The position numbers and the translations under genes are program-made. A stretch of DNA of 64,000 bases from Apostichopus japonicus (Eukaryota; Echinodermata; Holothuroidea; Aspidochirotida; Stichopodidae). Within the stretch, counting starts at the first letter, position 1, and every line of letters begins with the position of its first letter. Where the stretch lies: assembly GCF_037975245.1 (NCBI RefSeq), contig NC_092565.1, positions 9,785,499 to 9,849,498 of the forward strand, read 5' to 3'. Of the stretch, positions 1 through 15,790 are shown one piece after another. A model generated the notes under the pieces. The model saw only the letters and a program-made list of their open reading frames with translations. It searched no databases and was not told where the DNA came from.

Positions 1-322
1 CCCTGTCCCCAAGAGTGCCATATCCGGGATATCTAAAGGTGCCAACTATAAACAATTTGCTCCCCAAGCCCAACTATCATGGACTCTCCTTCGGGGCCTA
101 GGCCTATTTACATTGCTGCACCGATCCTTGCTACGCCACTTGCCTCTGCAGCCACAAACACCCGGCAAAAACCCCGTTCAACTTTGACGGTTTACCTGTT
201 AAATCTGTTTTTTCCCTTCACCTGACACCAACGTCTACGTCCGTCCGCTTTGTAAAACATTGTCGTATATGCTATGCACTAACACGAAGGAAAGCGTCTC
301 CAAACTACAAATTCCAAAGTTC
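1..322. other. Non-coding stretch, no gene seen
   Basis: I see no coding exon, RNA gene or clear repeat here. The composition is a little less AT-rich than the rest of the window. Confidence 0.5.
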
Positions 323-339
323 TCATGGCAAACTTGACT

Positions 340-500
340 TCATGAGCAAACTGGGAGGAGCCTCGGCTCTGATGAGGGGAATGGAAGGGGGACCCTCTAG
401 TGTAGGAAACCGGTGGCTAGAGTGCTTGCCAGTTAAAACCCCGACAGCAAAGTCGTCGGTGGGCTCTAGTTTAGGTGGTTTCTCCCAGGAGAGGGTATAA
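340..500 (+). repeat. tRNA-like SINE trace (copy 1)
   Basis: The segment with GTGGCTAGAGTGCTTGCC followed by AGTTAAAACCCCG resembles the A-box half of a tRNA-derived SINE. A related segment lies on the minus strand near 24.43-24.54 kb; the two align over about 65 bases by eye, including the blocks around GTGTAGGAA / GTTTAGGAA and AGTTAAA. No good B box or tail is visible, so this is a degraded or partial copy. A C-run at about 517-526 follows it. Confidence 0.35.
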
Positions 501-545
501 CAAGGGTCTGGGACAGCCCCCCCCCCTCTCCCGGCTGAAGTCAAG

Positions 546-839
546 CTATCCCCACCATTGATTCATGTTCCCTTGTTGTCAATGTTTATGGTTTATTCTG
601 CTTCCATCTGTAGAAAGGTTTTGTTTGTTTATTATTTGCCTTCCATATGATTTTTTTCTATTTACATATATTTATCGGTTTTCCCCACAATGTGTCCTTC
701 CTGAAGGGGCTCCAGCTCGAATAGGTTTAATATCCCCTACATGAATAAACACGCACGGAAGCGTAGGCATAGATATTTGCGGAAAGTCAGGATGTGTCAC
801 CTATCAAAATGCCTATAACGTGCGTTATTTATCAATCTT
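546..839. other. Non-coding stretch
   Basis: AT-rich DNA with no supported gene. Confidence 0.5.
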
Positions 840-855
840 GTATATATACATATAC

Positions 856-886
<31 letters not shown>

Positions 887-887
887 A

Positions 888-942
<55 letters not shown>
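840..942. repeat. (TA)n microsatellite
   Basis: About 100 bases of almost pure TA dinucleotides, with a few CA and AAT interruptions in the left half and an uninterrupted right half. The Tyr/Ile-rich open frame across it is an artefact of the repeat. Confidence 0.95.
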
Positions 943-943
<1 letters not shown>

Positions 944-2400
944 TATAAAATTTAATGTTTAGAACAAGGTTCACCTCGTGAGGTTGCATTTCGAGAGATT
1001 CAAATACATTATGAATCAAAATCAACATTTTCAATCCATTTCAGTTTCATTCTGTAACAGCGGCATGGTGTATTACTTCCATACCTCTGATGTTAAGCTG
1101 CAAAGATTCAATGAGAGGAGACATCCGATCCGAATTCAAAGCGGTTACGGGTTTTATTTATAGATAGAAAAGAAAACTGAAAATTGTTTCATGTTATTAA
1201 TAGACCTGACGAAAGGAGGATCAATAATGTGTGTGGTAAAAGGACAGATCAGGTTAGGGCGTCCGCTTAAAAAAGAAGGTCCGATGACATAACTGTCCGC
1301 CGGGCCCCTAATTTTAATTTGCCATTAAAACTTAACAAATCAAAACATGTCTGACATTTTCACGCACAATTAATTCATATTTGTTGTTGTTATTGCTTTT
1401 AAGGAATAAGAACCACGGTTCGGCAGTATACACACGACAATTCTTGTTTAATTCATTTTCCCCAGCTTTAAAATTTAAATAACCATGGAGTAATATATTG
1501 CTATGATCGTAAGCATAAATGTTACATACAGAATTCCGTAACTATGTACTTCAATGAACAGATAATTGACAACCCTTTGTGGAATGATAACTAGGTTTGA
1601 TCAATGACCTTTGTACCCTTATAACTCCCACCTATATATAAACTATTCAAATGTACACATATCTACCCAAGAAAAAAAGAAAAGGAAAGATAAAGGAGGC
1701 ATATTGCTCAATGTAAACCTAACACACCTGTCAATGTGACTTTGGCATGCCCACGTTTGTGCATACCTAAACCTTCACCGGTCTTCGTGGAAGTCTTTAA
1801 TATGTCACCATTGATCAACCGGCTTCCTTTAATTATTCAGAACAAAGCCTGCACGCTTGGCACATATGAAATATATTCATGTGGGCTGTGTTGGTCGGGT
1901 GTGTTCTCATCTTTTAGTATACTTTGTTGCATATAGTCTGTTAATTTTCACAGGATGTACGTGGGTTATTTCTTTTCTTTTTTTTTTCTCTCTCCTCGAT
2001 GGTTTGTAACAATTATTATATTAGCCTTAAACAACATATTGGTTTTGATATTTGTATAACTCTCATACCGTAGTGTAAACAGTTATACAACAGGGTTCCG
2101 TATATACGTTTCACCCTTAGGAATCCCATCCAGTTATGATATACATACATATCTGTCTTTTGGAGAGGCTTCACTACTGACGTTTGTTTAATGAAGTTAA
2201 TTTGTTGGAGGATCTTTGCAACATATGCACGAAAGAGGTGAGATAAACTTTAAATGTCCTTCCACTGTTTATCTCCTACCTCTCCTCTTGCCCTGTTGGT
2301 TTCCTTCTTTCTTCTCTCCATCCATTGTCTACTAATCCCCTAACATCTATCTCTTTGTGTTCACCATGCTCATTAACCTGTCTGTATTTTATGCGTGTTT
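943..2400. other. Non-coding stretch
   Basis: AT-rich DNA with pyrimidine-rich patches near 1970-1990 and 2270-2330. Short open frames here show no splice context, no recognisable domain and no compositional sign of coding. Confidence 0.4.
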
Positions 2401-2433
2401 TTGTCCCTTCTGTTACTGTTACTTGTCATTTAG

Positions 2434-2471
2434 CCTTTGAAGAAGATCCTGCTAGGATCGAAACGTCAGGC
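2434..2471 (+). repeat. Dispersed hairpin motif (retroelement-tail-like), copy 1
   Basis: A short motif TTTGAAGAAGATCC-TGCTA-GGATCGAAACGTC contains a perfect 5-bp GATCC/GGATC stem. The same motif occurs on the minus strand at 53906-53940. A diverged third copy lies at 53945-53981. From general knowledge, motifs of the form TGAAGA-hairpin-GAAAC are scattered through invertebrate genomes in retroelement remnants. The flanks here do not reveal the parent element. Confidence 0.45.
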
Positions 2472-2520
2472 CAACTTACTTTAACACAAACTTTAAACGT
2501 TTCAGTATAGTGTGCACTTT

Positions 2521-3156
2521 GAAGTGAAGTTTTTACTCTGGTTCCTGTTGTAGGTTACACCCCCCCCCCCTCCTTTGGAATTGGGGCTTTTCCTTCAGCT
2601 CTCCTAGAATGCACACAGTGACATCTCGCCCACCTGCACCTATCCTAACCCAACCTCTAAACTTGTTGGACAGTTTTATTGTCAACATGTGAGTGTACTT
2701 ACAGTTCATCATTTTGAAATACTTAATGACAAGCTTAATTTAGCTAGTATCAATTTATCCACGTTATTACAAACTAAATCCGTATAGATCTATATAAATA
2801 TTATCCAATAACCACGTGACTATTTATCCTAACCTTCTGTCCGAAATGATTCCATCAGCAGCAGTTTGTAAATGACTCTTTGTAGGTCTTTGCATGCAAA
2901 CAACCTTCTCCAGCTTTTATACAAAACTCCAAATTATCGAGATATGGAAATATAGGTTTAAACCCTTCCTTTCCTAATTGTATGTATATATGTTACTTGC
3001 TGCAATAGCTCCATATAGTCACGTTCAAGTTACTATAAACCGAGGTTCAGGCAGGGGGGGGGGGGGGGGGTAACACACCGGGTTACGGTTTCAATTTAGG
3101 GGGAGCTAGAAGAATAGGATAAAGAATAATAATGTATCCTCATTTAAATAATATAT
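2521..3156. other. Non-coding stretch with C- and G-runs
   Basis: There is a C-run near 2560-2570 and a run of about 17 G at 3054-3070. No gene is seen. Confidence 0.45.
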
Positions 3157-3246
3157 TCAAGGCACAGTGAATACTTCAAAAGGGGGTCCCATGGTCGCCA
3201 CGACCTGACCTGTTTCCTGACACTCCTGGATTACATTGTCAATGTT
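3157..3246 (-). CDS. Possible terminal exon of unknown gene
   Basis: Read on the minus strand, an AG at 3247-3248 precedes a 90-base open stretch (29 residues plus TGA) beginning NIDNVIQECQETG and ending FEVFTVP. The acceptor is weak, with little pyrimidine tract. The phase (0) is compatible with one of the two open frames of the better-supported exon at 5478-5542. That is the main reason for listing it. I do not recognise the peptide. It could easily be a chance open frame. Confidence 0.18.
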   Translation of the reverse strand, partial: NIDNVIQECQETGQVVATMGPPFEVFTVP

Positions 3247-3685
3247 CTATACTCGGCCAAACGACCCAAGGAACGATAATTTATTATGCAAAGGAAGGTT
3301 CGACTAGTCGATACGTATTGCTCGATGCACCCATTCATATCAATAATGAGCGACGCTCTGATTCTAATATTTAATACAGTAGCCCAGATAATTATGTGAA
3401 ATTGATTTCGAATAATTTAAATAATTGAGGCTGCATGTTGATATATAATTTAAAGAAAACAAATTATAGCTTTACTGATGTGACAGGGTTCAGTTGTTTC
3501 TGATATACAAATGTAAACATCGAAACTAAATGTACTTAAAGAATTAAGTAGTAGAAATAATATTTTCATGTGACTAATCTTTTTTTTCATCATCAATGAT
3601 TAGCGCACATCAGATTATAATTGAAAGAGCCTGATGAGAAAAGGTGTGTATATGTGTTTATGTTTTGTCTCTTTATTAAGTAACA

Positions 3686-4310
3686 ATGAATAAATTTCCG
3701 GATGTAACCCATGCAATGGTTGATGGCGGGGGAAGAAGGGTTGGGGTTGACAGAGAGCTCACAACTGGTATGAGGACAGACAAGGCACCTTGACGGGCTC
3801 AAAAAATAAAATAAAAAGGAGAAAAAAGGGGGAACCCAACCAAAACTATATAATGTTTATAAGAATGTTTCATCTGCTGGAATGATTTATGCAGTGAGCG
3901 AGGCCAATGTTAAGAGGGGGTTGGGGTTGGCAAACTGCCCACAGCCGATAAGAATGCAGATGATGCACTTTAATGTATCTAACAAATTAGTTAAAAAATG
4001 GAAAAAGTTTATAACACTAACAAGAATGAATCAGTTTCCGGATGTAACATTGGCAATGACTGAAGGCGGAGGAAGGAAAGAAGGGGGAGGGATATGAGAG
4101 AGAGAACACAGCTGGTTTGAGGACTGACGAGGCGAGGCCACTTGGCGGGTGACAAAAAGGAAACTTTGTTATGTTAGCAAGAACTTATCATTTTCTGGTA
4201 TAACTTATATAGTGACTGAGGACGGTGTTAGAAGGGTTGGAGAAGGGTGTTAGCAGATGGCCCATGCACAGTCGGTATAGGGACAGACGATTCACATCGA
4301 TGGGTGGAAT
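3686..4310. repeat. Degenerate tandem repeat, unit about 160 bp, four copies
   Basis: Four successive blocks start near 3686, 3862, 4022 and 4179. They share the order: AAGAATGAAT-like start, TTTCCGGATGTAAC-like segment, a TGACTGA-GGCGG-like segment, a purine-rich GGGTTGGGG-like segment, then ACAGCTGGTATGAGGACAGAC. Copies are clearly diverged. Lys/Gly-rich open frames through it (for example 3882-4097 plus strand) are by-products. Confidence 0.7.
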
Positions 4311-5477
4311 TATAAATACAAATAAGCAATCCATGGAGTTACAGATCTCATCCAAACGAATTCGTTAACATGTATACTGTGATGCCATTATGCAATGGAG
4401 GCTCAACGTCAAAGTTTGCAGTACATGAACTTAACCGTTTAAGTTGAGTACATGCGACACACCTTTGAACTTCGTTGACCTCATGGCTATTAAGTTAATT
4501 AATGCTCTCAAAACATTAAAAGTAATTGTTTTCGTTACATATTTCGTTACATTTTCAGCCGTTTTGTGATTTTAGCATGTGGAATAAAAGCGAAGAAAAA
4601 CCTTTTGAAGTTTGCCGACACATTTTTTTGCATAAATTTTTGCAAAATTTTACATTTTGTAGTAAAGACTGACTATGGCCGTAGGCGTTTATAATCACCG
4701 CGTTTTATAAAAAAATAAAAAAAAAAACACTGAGGAAGATAAATTTAATATTAAAATTTGAGTCTTCAATGGCCGAAGACTGGATTTCGAATTTGTTACA
4801 TAAACTGTTAAATAATGGAACAGAGGTTTTTATTAATCGCGTAACAATTAGGCAGACAGCCGTCTGAGCGGAAAACGCTAGTTTGATGAACTAGTTTTTA
4901 TACTCTTAAGCAGACTTTCTTGTGATTTTGTTTCAAACATTAAACAAAAATCGTCTCGGGTCCATTTTCAGGACCCTGACGTAAGTTTGGGGGAGCTGTG
5001 CCGGGGAACAGGAGTCCAACCAATGTTCTGTCTTGGGGGTTGAAAATATTGCCTGTGGCGGCACCACACTCTTATGAAAGTCATTGCTTTGAAATTGTCT
5101 GGGACCAAAGCCCCCCCCCCCCCTCTCCTCCTACTCCGCCGCTTTCCCCTTCCTCGTCCGTTCTCGGGGCCCTTTATCAATAAAGCGAAATGCCATACGT
5201 AAATGTTAGCTTAGGTCACCATAGTTATCACGTGATGCAATTATATGAAGAAAATGGTAAAAACATCGATAAAATATAACAAAATACTAACTGAGTAGCT
5301 CTACAACTTTAAAACGGATACGATGTTGATTAAAATCCCTAAGGCTAGTAAGAGTATACCTTCTTTACACATGCATGCATACTGTATATTCTCACTTCTC
5401 TGTCTCTCTACATGTGCGAATGCTATAAGAACAACACAATGAATTATCATAAGTAAATGTATATAGCCTATACTTAC
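4311..5477. other. Non-coding stretch
   Basis: No supported gene. The region has A/T-rich runs and a C-run at about 5108-5122. The Pro- and Arg-rich open frames across 4968-5183 come from the C-run and lie opposite each other on the two strands. Confidence 0.4.
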
Positions 5478-5542
5478 TCCAAAGGACCAATATCCGATAT
5501 CAATTCCAGGTATCCGGTGAGTTCCTCGACACATTGAAACGT
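5478..5542 (-). CDS. Orphan internal exon of unknown gene
   Basis: On the minus strand a strong acceptor (pyrimidine-rich tract ending TTCTTGCAG) is followed by 65 bases and then a consensus donor, GTAAGTATAG. Two of the three frames are open. One reads TFQCVEELTGYLELISDIG; the other reads VSMCRGTHRIPGIDIGYWSF and would run in phase into the possible terminal exon at 3157-3246. I recognise no domain in either. The splice sites are the best of any unidentified exon in the window, so it probably belongs to a real transcript, but the other exons are not found. The first could lie anywhere up to the EGR 3' end. Confidence 0.35.
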
Positions 5543-8500
5543 CTGCAAGAAGGGGCACAAAAGTTCGATCCGATCTTCCAAATAAAAAATCATCTCGGTT
5601 GTCAAGATATATTTCACAGGTTTTTACTTTTGTCTGTCTGTCTGTGTGTGAGTGACTAAAGCAGACATTTGATATATTTTCTAAATTTCATGTTGTTTTG
5701 CCAAACATGGTCCATATGTTAGAATTCATGTTATGGAATTACGTATAGGATCTAAGCTAAGACTATACATGAATGCCAAGAGCAACTGAGAACATTCGAA
5801 TGTTCATTTCTGTAAACATTGCGGAAACTGTATGTGAAGGAGTGGAACGATGATTAAATCTGGGTTGAATAAGAGGTTATTCGAATAAATCACTGGCTTT
5901 ATAAAAAAAATTGTGTCATATGTTAAAACAAATAAACAAACAAATACATACATACATAACCCATACACAAATGTGTCATCTACTATCTCTCATCGTTACA
6001 ACCCACACATATACAGTGTCTGAAAAATTACTGTAGTTTAAGTATACTCTTAGTGAGAAGAAAAACCCACAGCCATCTGTTTCATGTATAATGTATAGGC
6101 TTATATAACAAAATACAAGGAGGGGTTTACAAATAAAATAAGAAGAAATTAATATAACGTAAACAAAAACTCAAACAAAACAGGTATATTCATCTCCTTT
6201 TCAATGCGGAAGGTGAGGAGGTCACGTGATCGCTACGAAGTTGAATACAAAAATGCATGTAAGCTCAACAGGTATACATACTCAAGATCCCATATATATA
6301 GCCTATAGCAGTAGAAAAGCGAATCTTGATAATTCAGTGAGGTTCTTTGTGTTCTGGGAGATGTCTCTGAAGGGGGACGGGTGGGAGGAAGGTAGGAGGA
6401 GTGGGGTGGTTTGGAAGTATATCTGATTATTGATTTAATTGGTTTCCAATATAATATCAAAGTTTGAAAGCTCAATGATCTTATGGAAAATCAAACTGCC
6501 ATTTAAAATAAGTGAAAGTATTTGTTGACCTGTTCAACTCTGTTTAGTATTTGGTTAATTTGTAATAAAATTACACCTTCAATAACAGAAAGAGGGGGAC
6601 CAAAAACAGAAGAAAAATGATAAAACATAAAAAACGTGATTTGAGGTCAGGTTTTACATGTTAATGATTCTGTGCTGTAGAAAGTCATATGCTGGTAAGA
6701 CTAGTGCTCATAAACTTCAACAAACATTTTTCTTTCCGGAATCATATAGTTTTTCTTGATTATATTCTTTATCTATATATATAAAGAGTCTATAATAAAT
6801 CACTCATCTACTGTATAACCTTCAGGTATGCATACTTCTGGAATCTGCTTCTATTTTGATTGATAGATCGAGTTTAGGACCAATCATGATGCAAGTAAAG
6901 CACCCAGTTGTGTTCATTTTGCTTTTTCATTGGAACTAAAACATTATGAATAGAAATTACCAGTTTATAAATTCCTATTGTTGTTGCAAACATTTGTTAC
7001 AGTTTTTTTTTTTTTTTAAGAAAAGAAAAAAAAAGCGTTGAGGAATATATTAACTTTTGTTTTGTTTTAATGTAAACCATCAAAGCTACATATCTTAAGC
7101 CTGTTTTTTGTTAACTTTCCTTTCCATGTAGCTGTTGTTATAAATATGTAGATATAATTATAAGCGTGTTTTAATTGAGAATAAAGGAAAACTTTTTCGT
7201 CCCCCCCCCCCCAATACTTAATATTATCTTCATATCAATTTGAGGTGCAACGTATAGTTCAATATTCAGTTTTTCTTTGACAGAAAAAGTGGGTACAAAT
7301 ATATTTAGGTCATCTGAATCAACCAATATCAAGTAAATTATCTTGAGTAATTCATTTCATGTAATTTTCTTTTCTTCATTATATACTTTTCTAAAAGCGA
7401 GTGCCAATTTAAATGTGTAAGTAAACTTTGGAATTGTTTTTCTTGTTCAAAATTAAGATATTTAAAGCTTTGTTTGGTAAAGAAGAATAAAGGGGAAAAG
7501 TCGATACATCAAAACATGTACATTTTCCTGACTTTACTCAATTAAGAGAGAACCTGCTGTTTTTTGTTTGGAAGGTGGATGATATTTTTGTGTGAAACAA
7601 ATCCAGCATTTTTCTCGAAGATTGTCATTTCTAAAAGTGAAGATAACAGCTTCGTGCATGCCATAAGTAACATGTAGGCCTATATGCAGAATTCGATGGG
7701 TAAATATTTAGGTTTATACTAACTCGTTTTCAGTTTTACCTATACGTGTTGTTCGTTAAATAATACATACATATATATATATATATATATGACCGGAGTA
7801 AAACACGCGATGCCATTTTATTTCTAAAACATGCATCAGAAATTACATTGCTTATGAACCGTGACTGTGGCCTATAAATGTTTTGGTCGGTTTCCTAAGA
7901 GTGTCTCGCCAGTTTTGGGAGTTTGCTTTACACATCAAGATAATCTGATTTCTTTCTCTCTCTAGCTCTCCCTCTCTATATATTTATAACAGACGAAATT
8001 TATAAAAATATAAAATTGTTATGAAGATAATTAATTACTTGAAGAAGCTTTGTATATACACCTCCTATACCGGCCTGTATATACCTCTTTTACCGGAAGT
8101 GAAAGACACAATGATAGGAACTTAAGCTGGAGATTTGTGTGTGTGTGTGTATTAATATCAATATTTTAATATAATCTGTTGTTTTAGCTTCATTATAGAA
8201 GGGTAAAATACAGTCGCTTGTGGATCTTATATTGTGCAATGTGTATTAGTCAATAATCGAACCACGCAAACAAGAATGACTATTTGAATGCGTGGTTGTT
8301 TTTGAAATTGTCATGGTATAGATATTCATTGGGAAACTGACAACGCGGTACAAAATTAGCATAAAAGGTTAAGAATACGGAATTGAAAACTACTTTGTAT
8401 TAGGTTATTTGTCGCTTCTCAGTGTTACAAAGTACAACGTGGGCATTGTGATGAGTCAACACATTGTAGTTATATATGTAGGAAGGCGTATATATTTCTG

Positions 8501-11496
8501 CCCGTAACGAGTTGAATATAGGGATAGTAAACTACAGGGCGGTTATAGAGCTACAGATATGCCCCACTTACATTGCTCTTACACCCTCTTACACACACGA
8601 AAAAAACAATAAAAATAAAGAAAGGAAGAAGGGGGGAAAAATTCCAAATGTCAAATATACGTATAAATTATTATGCAAAAAACTTATTTCCTTTATTGTG
8701 TGGGTTGCCAAATTCGTGTCTTAATAATTTACTTAGCAGCACCAAGGACTGTATACTGGTTATGTTCACCCCCGCGTCTCAGGCGGTGAGTAGATCCGCT
8801 ATATATGCATACTGCAGTAGTCCCTATACAGCCTTCGGAATGATGACTGAGTTCTAATCTTGCAATACCGCCTAAATACAGAGTAGGCACTGTCTAAAAA
8901 CGTGCCGCCAATATCTCGGTACAGGAAGGAACTAGTATAGAGCTCTATCCATTACATTTACGTTTATAAATCAAGAGTTCAATTTATATCTTAGTTTTAC
9001 CGATGAAGTTATCCGTATAAATGGCTGCACCCTTACCCTGTGGACGATGAGGGCATATGGAGGTGGGGGTGGGGGAGAGGAGCACAGGTTATGGGGATAA
9101 TAGTAGAGAATTAATGAGAAAAGACAAGAGAGTTTGTTTTATTTCTCCAGCAGAATTGACTTCTGTTTTATTTGTTTTATTTCACCGTTGGTGTATACAT
9201 ATTATTATTATTATTTATTAAATTGTATATTAACCTGCTCATTGTCTTCAATATTTTGTAGGTGTATAGAACCTTTAGTTTTCTCTTCTTTTCACTTCCG
9301 GTACCATGATAAATCCCAAACATTTTTGTGGGTAGCAAGGTTAAATTTGTGCCAAGTTATAGATAACAATAAAGTCACTTCACTGTAAAACCTTTGAACT
9401 AATGCAACCGATAATATAGAAGTATACATTGAAACTGTTCTATCATGTACCGTTAAATACAAGGTATATCAGTGACATTAAAACTTATTCTTTGGTCACA
9501 AACCATGTTACTTAAGAAGGTTTCAAAAGGATTTTATTCCTTCACAATGAATTTAATTTAATTTAATTTAATTTAAAAAAAAAATAAGAACTTGGTGCAG
9601 ACAAAATGTTATACCATAAAATTGATTGCTTTGCCAAACGCGGAATATTATTTCTATGTGTGCTTACATTAAACTTTGGGCAAAAAAAGGTCAATAAATA
9701 AATTCATTTAAAAAAAAAATCAAAAGAACATTACACCAATTGGCTCTCTGGTGGTTCTTTTTTATTTTTTAAAATTTAATATCAAGTGTAGTGGCTACTC
9801 GCTGGTATAAGGATGTCCAAAACATTTGACTCTGATAATAAAGGCACCTGTGGTTAAGATAAACAGCCGTAACTTTCTCTATCTATTTCTCTCTCTCTCT
9901 CTTTGAAGGTATTTCAGTTTTCGTTACATCTTACAGCTGTGTATTCTTCAACGAGTATACAGGGGCAAAATAATCCAATTTTACTGTGACGTCGTCGATA
10001 ACATGAAAAGCTGTTTTCCAACTTTTCTTCTCCCTTTTCTTACGAATAGCAGTATGGTAAAAATTGGCATAAATATCCGATATTATGGATCAGTCCCAAA
10101 TGTTATGATTGTCAAATTGCACTTTTCATATATCAACCCACCACCCCCCCCCCTTCACCCAGAGCTTGGTTACTGTTAAACGTCAAAATAACAATAATAA
10201 CGTTGCGTGTATTATGTATTCTTTTAATGTTGTTATATCTATTAAAAACCCCATTAAGCATCAGTAAGTTAATGTACCATTCAAATTAAAAAAAAAAAAA
10301 CAATATACAATTGAGTGAGAGTTGAAACCGTTATACAAAACAACAGTAAGAAAATAAATATTTTTAATTTTAGCTTGAGATTCAGGTTGCAACCAGGCAA
10401 GTTAAATTACTCTTTAAGTTGTAAGAATTCTTATTTTTAAAATGGAAAAAAAAGTTAGCAGACAGAATGAGAGCGAATTACGTTATTTTAAAAATTGGCA
10501 TAATAGATACTGTTACGAATAAATAAACTCGATAATCGACTGAATAAAAAAATTACAGTAAAAATACAATTCCTATAATGGTTTTGTTTAGTTTTCTCAG
10601 GGATTTTTCTCCCCTATACATAGATATGGCAAGATTTTTTTCTTTTAAGATATTTACATGCGATTTAGTGAAAACTGACTAATAAAAATATGAGAGAAAG
10701 TACCGTTACATGATTATACTAGGCATAACAAATTAATTATAAAACAATGATGAACGTGCCAGTCAGCCAAGCTGCATTGGGAAGTATAAATATTATAAAG
10801 GAATATTTTAATTTGTAAACTTTGTGTAATTGCTATAAACTGTAGACTATAATGCTATCGATTATATGCTATACTAAAATAATAAAAAAAAATGTAGTTT
10901 GATTACAAGTTTTTCGAGTTATTTTACAAAGAAATATAGTGTCTCGTGTTGTTGGTCGTAAGGCTTGTGCAGTGGGAACAAAGGATCTTTATTGTAACAA
11001 AGGGTGCATCATTCAATCTTCCCAAAAACCAGTGGTGTTTTGTTTTTGTTTAGTTTATTTTATTTTAATTTTTTTTTTGGTATGGAAGAGGCGAACCATC
11101 TTCACATCTGAATACAAGTTTTTAGAGTGTCACTGTACACAATTAAAAATAGTTTTGATTAAAACTGATCAAAAACTATAGAGGTATACGTAATCACCGA
11201 AATAGTATACATTATTAAACACAGGACCAGCCTGAGTAACAAATTTGAAAAAAGAATAGGATCGATAATCTATTAATAAATATATATCGAGGGATGAATA
11301 TTTCCTCCATATTGAATGCAATATTTCATTGGTTTTAATACGCAATATGCTTCCATTTTCAATGGCCAGTGACATTAATCAGTTCCCAAATAAATCTAAA
11401 TTGTATATTAACTTGATTTCTTTTTTGGGGTTGGGTTAAACACATATCAAAACTTTGTATAGCAGACTAATACCTCTTGTTTCGCTAATTTACCCT
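5543..11496. other. Gene-poor stretch with simple repeats
   Basis: About 6 kb of AT-rich DNA in which I support no gene. It holds C-runs at 7201-7212 and about 10143-10151, a short TA run at about 7768-7790, a GT run near 8137-8150, a (TTTAA)n-like run at about 9551-9575 and many A-runs. Open frames here are short and lack splice context. Confidence 0.4.
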
Positions 11497-11502
11497 TTAT
11501 TA
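11497..11502 (-). terminator. Candidate polyadenylation signal for EGR
   Basis: TTTATT on the plus strand is AATAAA on the minus strand, about 425 bases past the EGR stop codon. It is the first canonical hexamer I noticed downstream. No transcript evidence is available. Confidence 0.35.
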
Positions 11503-11654
11503 CGACGATGACCCGACACTAATGGGTTCCCACGATCACTTTGATCTATAATTGCACATGTATAAATACGAGAGCCTCAATAACGGTGGACAACCATGCA
11601 TGCATAACATATACATAGATATATATATATACACACACATACATATATCTACTG

Positions 11655-11822
11655 TTGTCGCCATGCACCTTTTGCCTATTATGGCCCATCCGGTCGGTAA
11701 TGCCGACACCGGAGCCAGGCGCAGTTACGGACTCGGCGACAAAAAAGCATCAATAGTCAGGCCGAAACCCCATCGTCCCCCGTCTTTTGAAGGGGCGATT
11801 GAGGTCCGGGCATGTTTACACT
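11655..11822. other. GC-rich island in the EGR 3' flank
   Basis: About 165 bases of markedly higher GC content and CpG density than the surroundings. It includes a small inverted repeat (GTCGGTAATGCCGAC). It sits 105-270 bases beyond the EGR stop, so within the probable 3' UTR. The plus-strand frame through it is open but has no recognisable domain. It could be a conserved UTR element or an inserted short repeat. Confidence 0.4.
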
Positions 11823-11926
11823 GACAGACATTTTGTTTTCAGAGGTCTTTACAGTGCAACAAACTCTGACTCAAAAACACAACAAATTTGTTATTTTTTT
11901 GTAAATTGTTTGCTTACTGTGAAACT

Positions 11927-15473
<3,547 letters not shown>

Positions 15474-15790
15474 GTAAAGCGAAAAAGAAATTCTTGAAAA
15501 TGTTCTGAAATCCTCCAGGTAGTTGACTTTTGACCGAAGAGGTCACTTTATCAAGTCACTCTTATCCGTTATTCATAAATAGTAGTAGTATTTCACTTAA
15601 TCACTATCACTTGCACAGTGTGTCTATGTCTCTCTCTCTATCAGTTGCAGTTTAGTTATGTGCCGAGTACGCTCTGAACACACAGTTATATGGATAAACA
15701 CTGCTCAGTTCATTGACGAAGTGTACATGCCATATACGGTCTCGGTGTGACGTTGCGTATCAGCATTGTGACGTGCAATTGACGTCAATC
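15474..15790 (-). promoter_or_regulatory. EGR upstream region with CArG-like and CRE sites
   Basis: Within about 310 bases 5' of the EGR start codon are two near-matches to the serum response element core CC(A/T)6GG: CCATATACGG at 15730-15739 and, on the minus strand, CCATATAACT at 15684-15693. Each departs from the consensus. A perfect palindromic cAMP response element TGACGTCA lies at 15780-15787, with further TGACGT half sites at about 15748-15775. Clustered SREs and a CRE are the known hallmark of EGR1-type immediate-early promoters. The transcription start is not identifiable from sequence. Confidence 0.5.

Noticed and set aside
825-1034. Tyr/Ile-rich peptide
   Set aside because: Translation of a TA microsatellite; the same applies to frames at 58652-59004.
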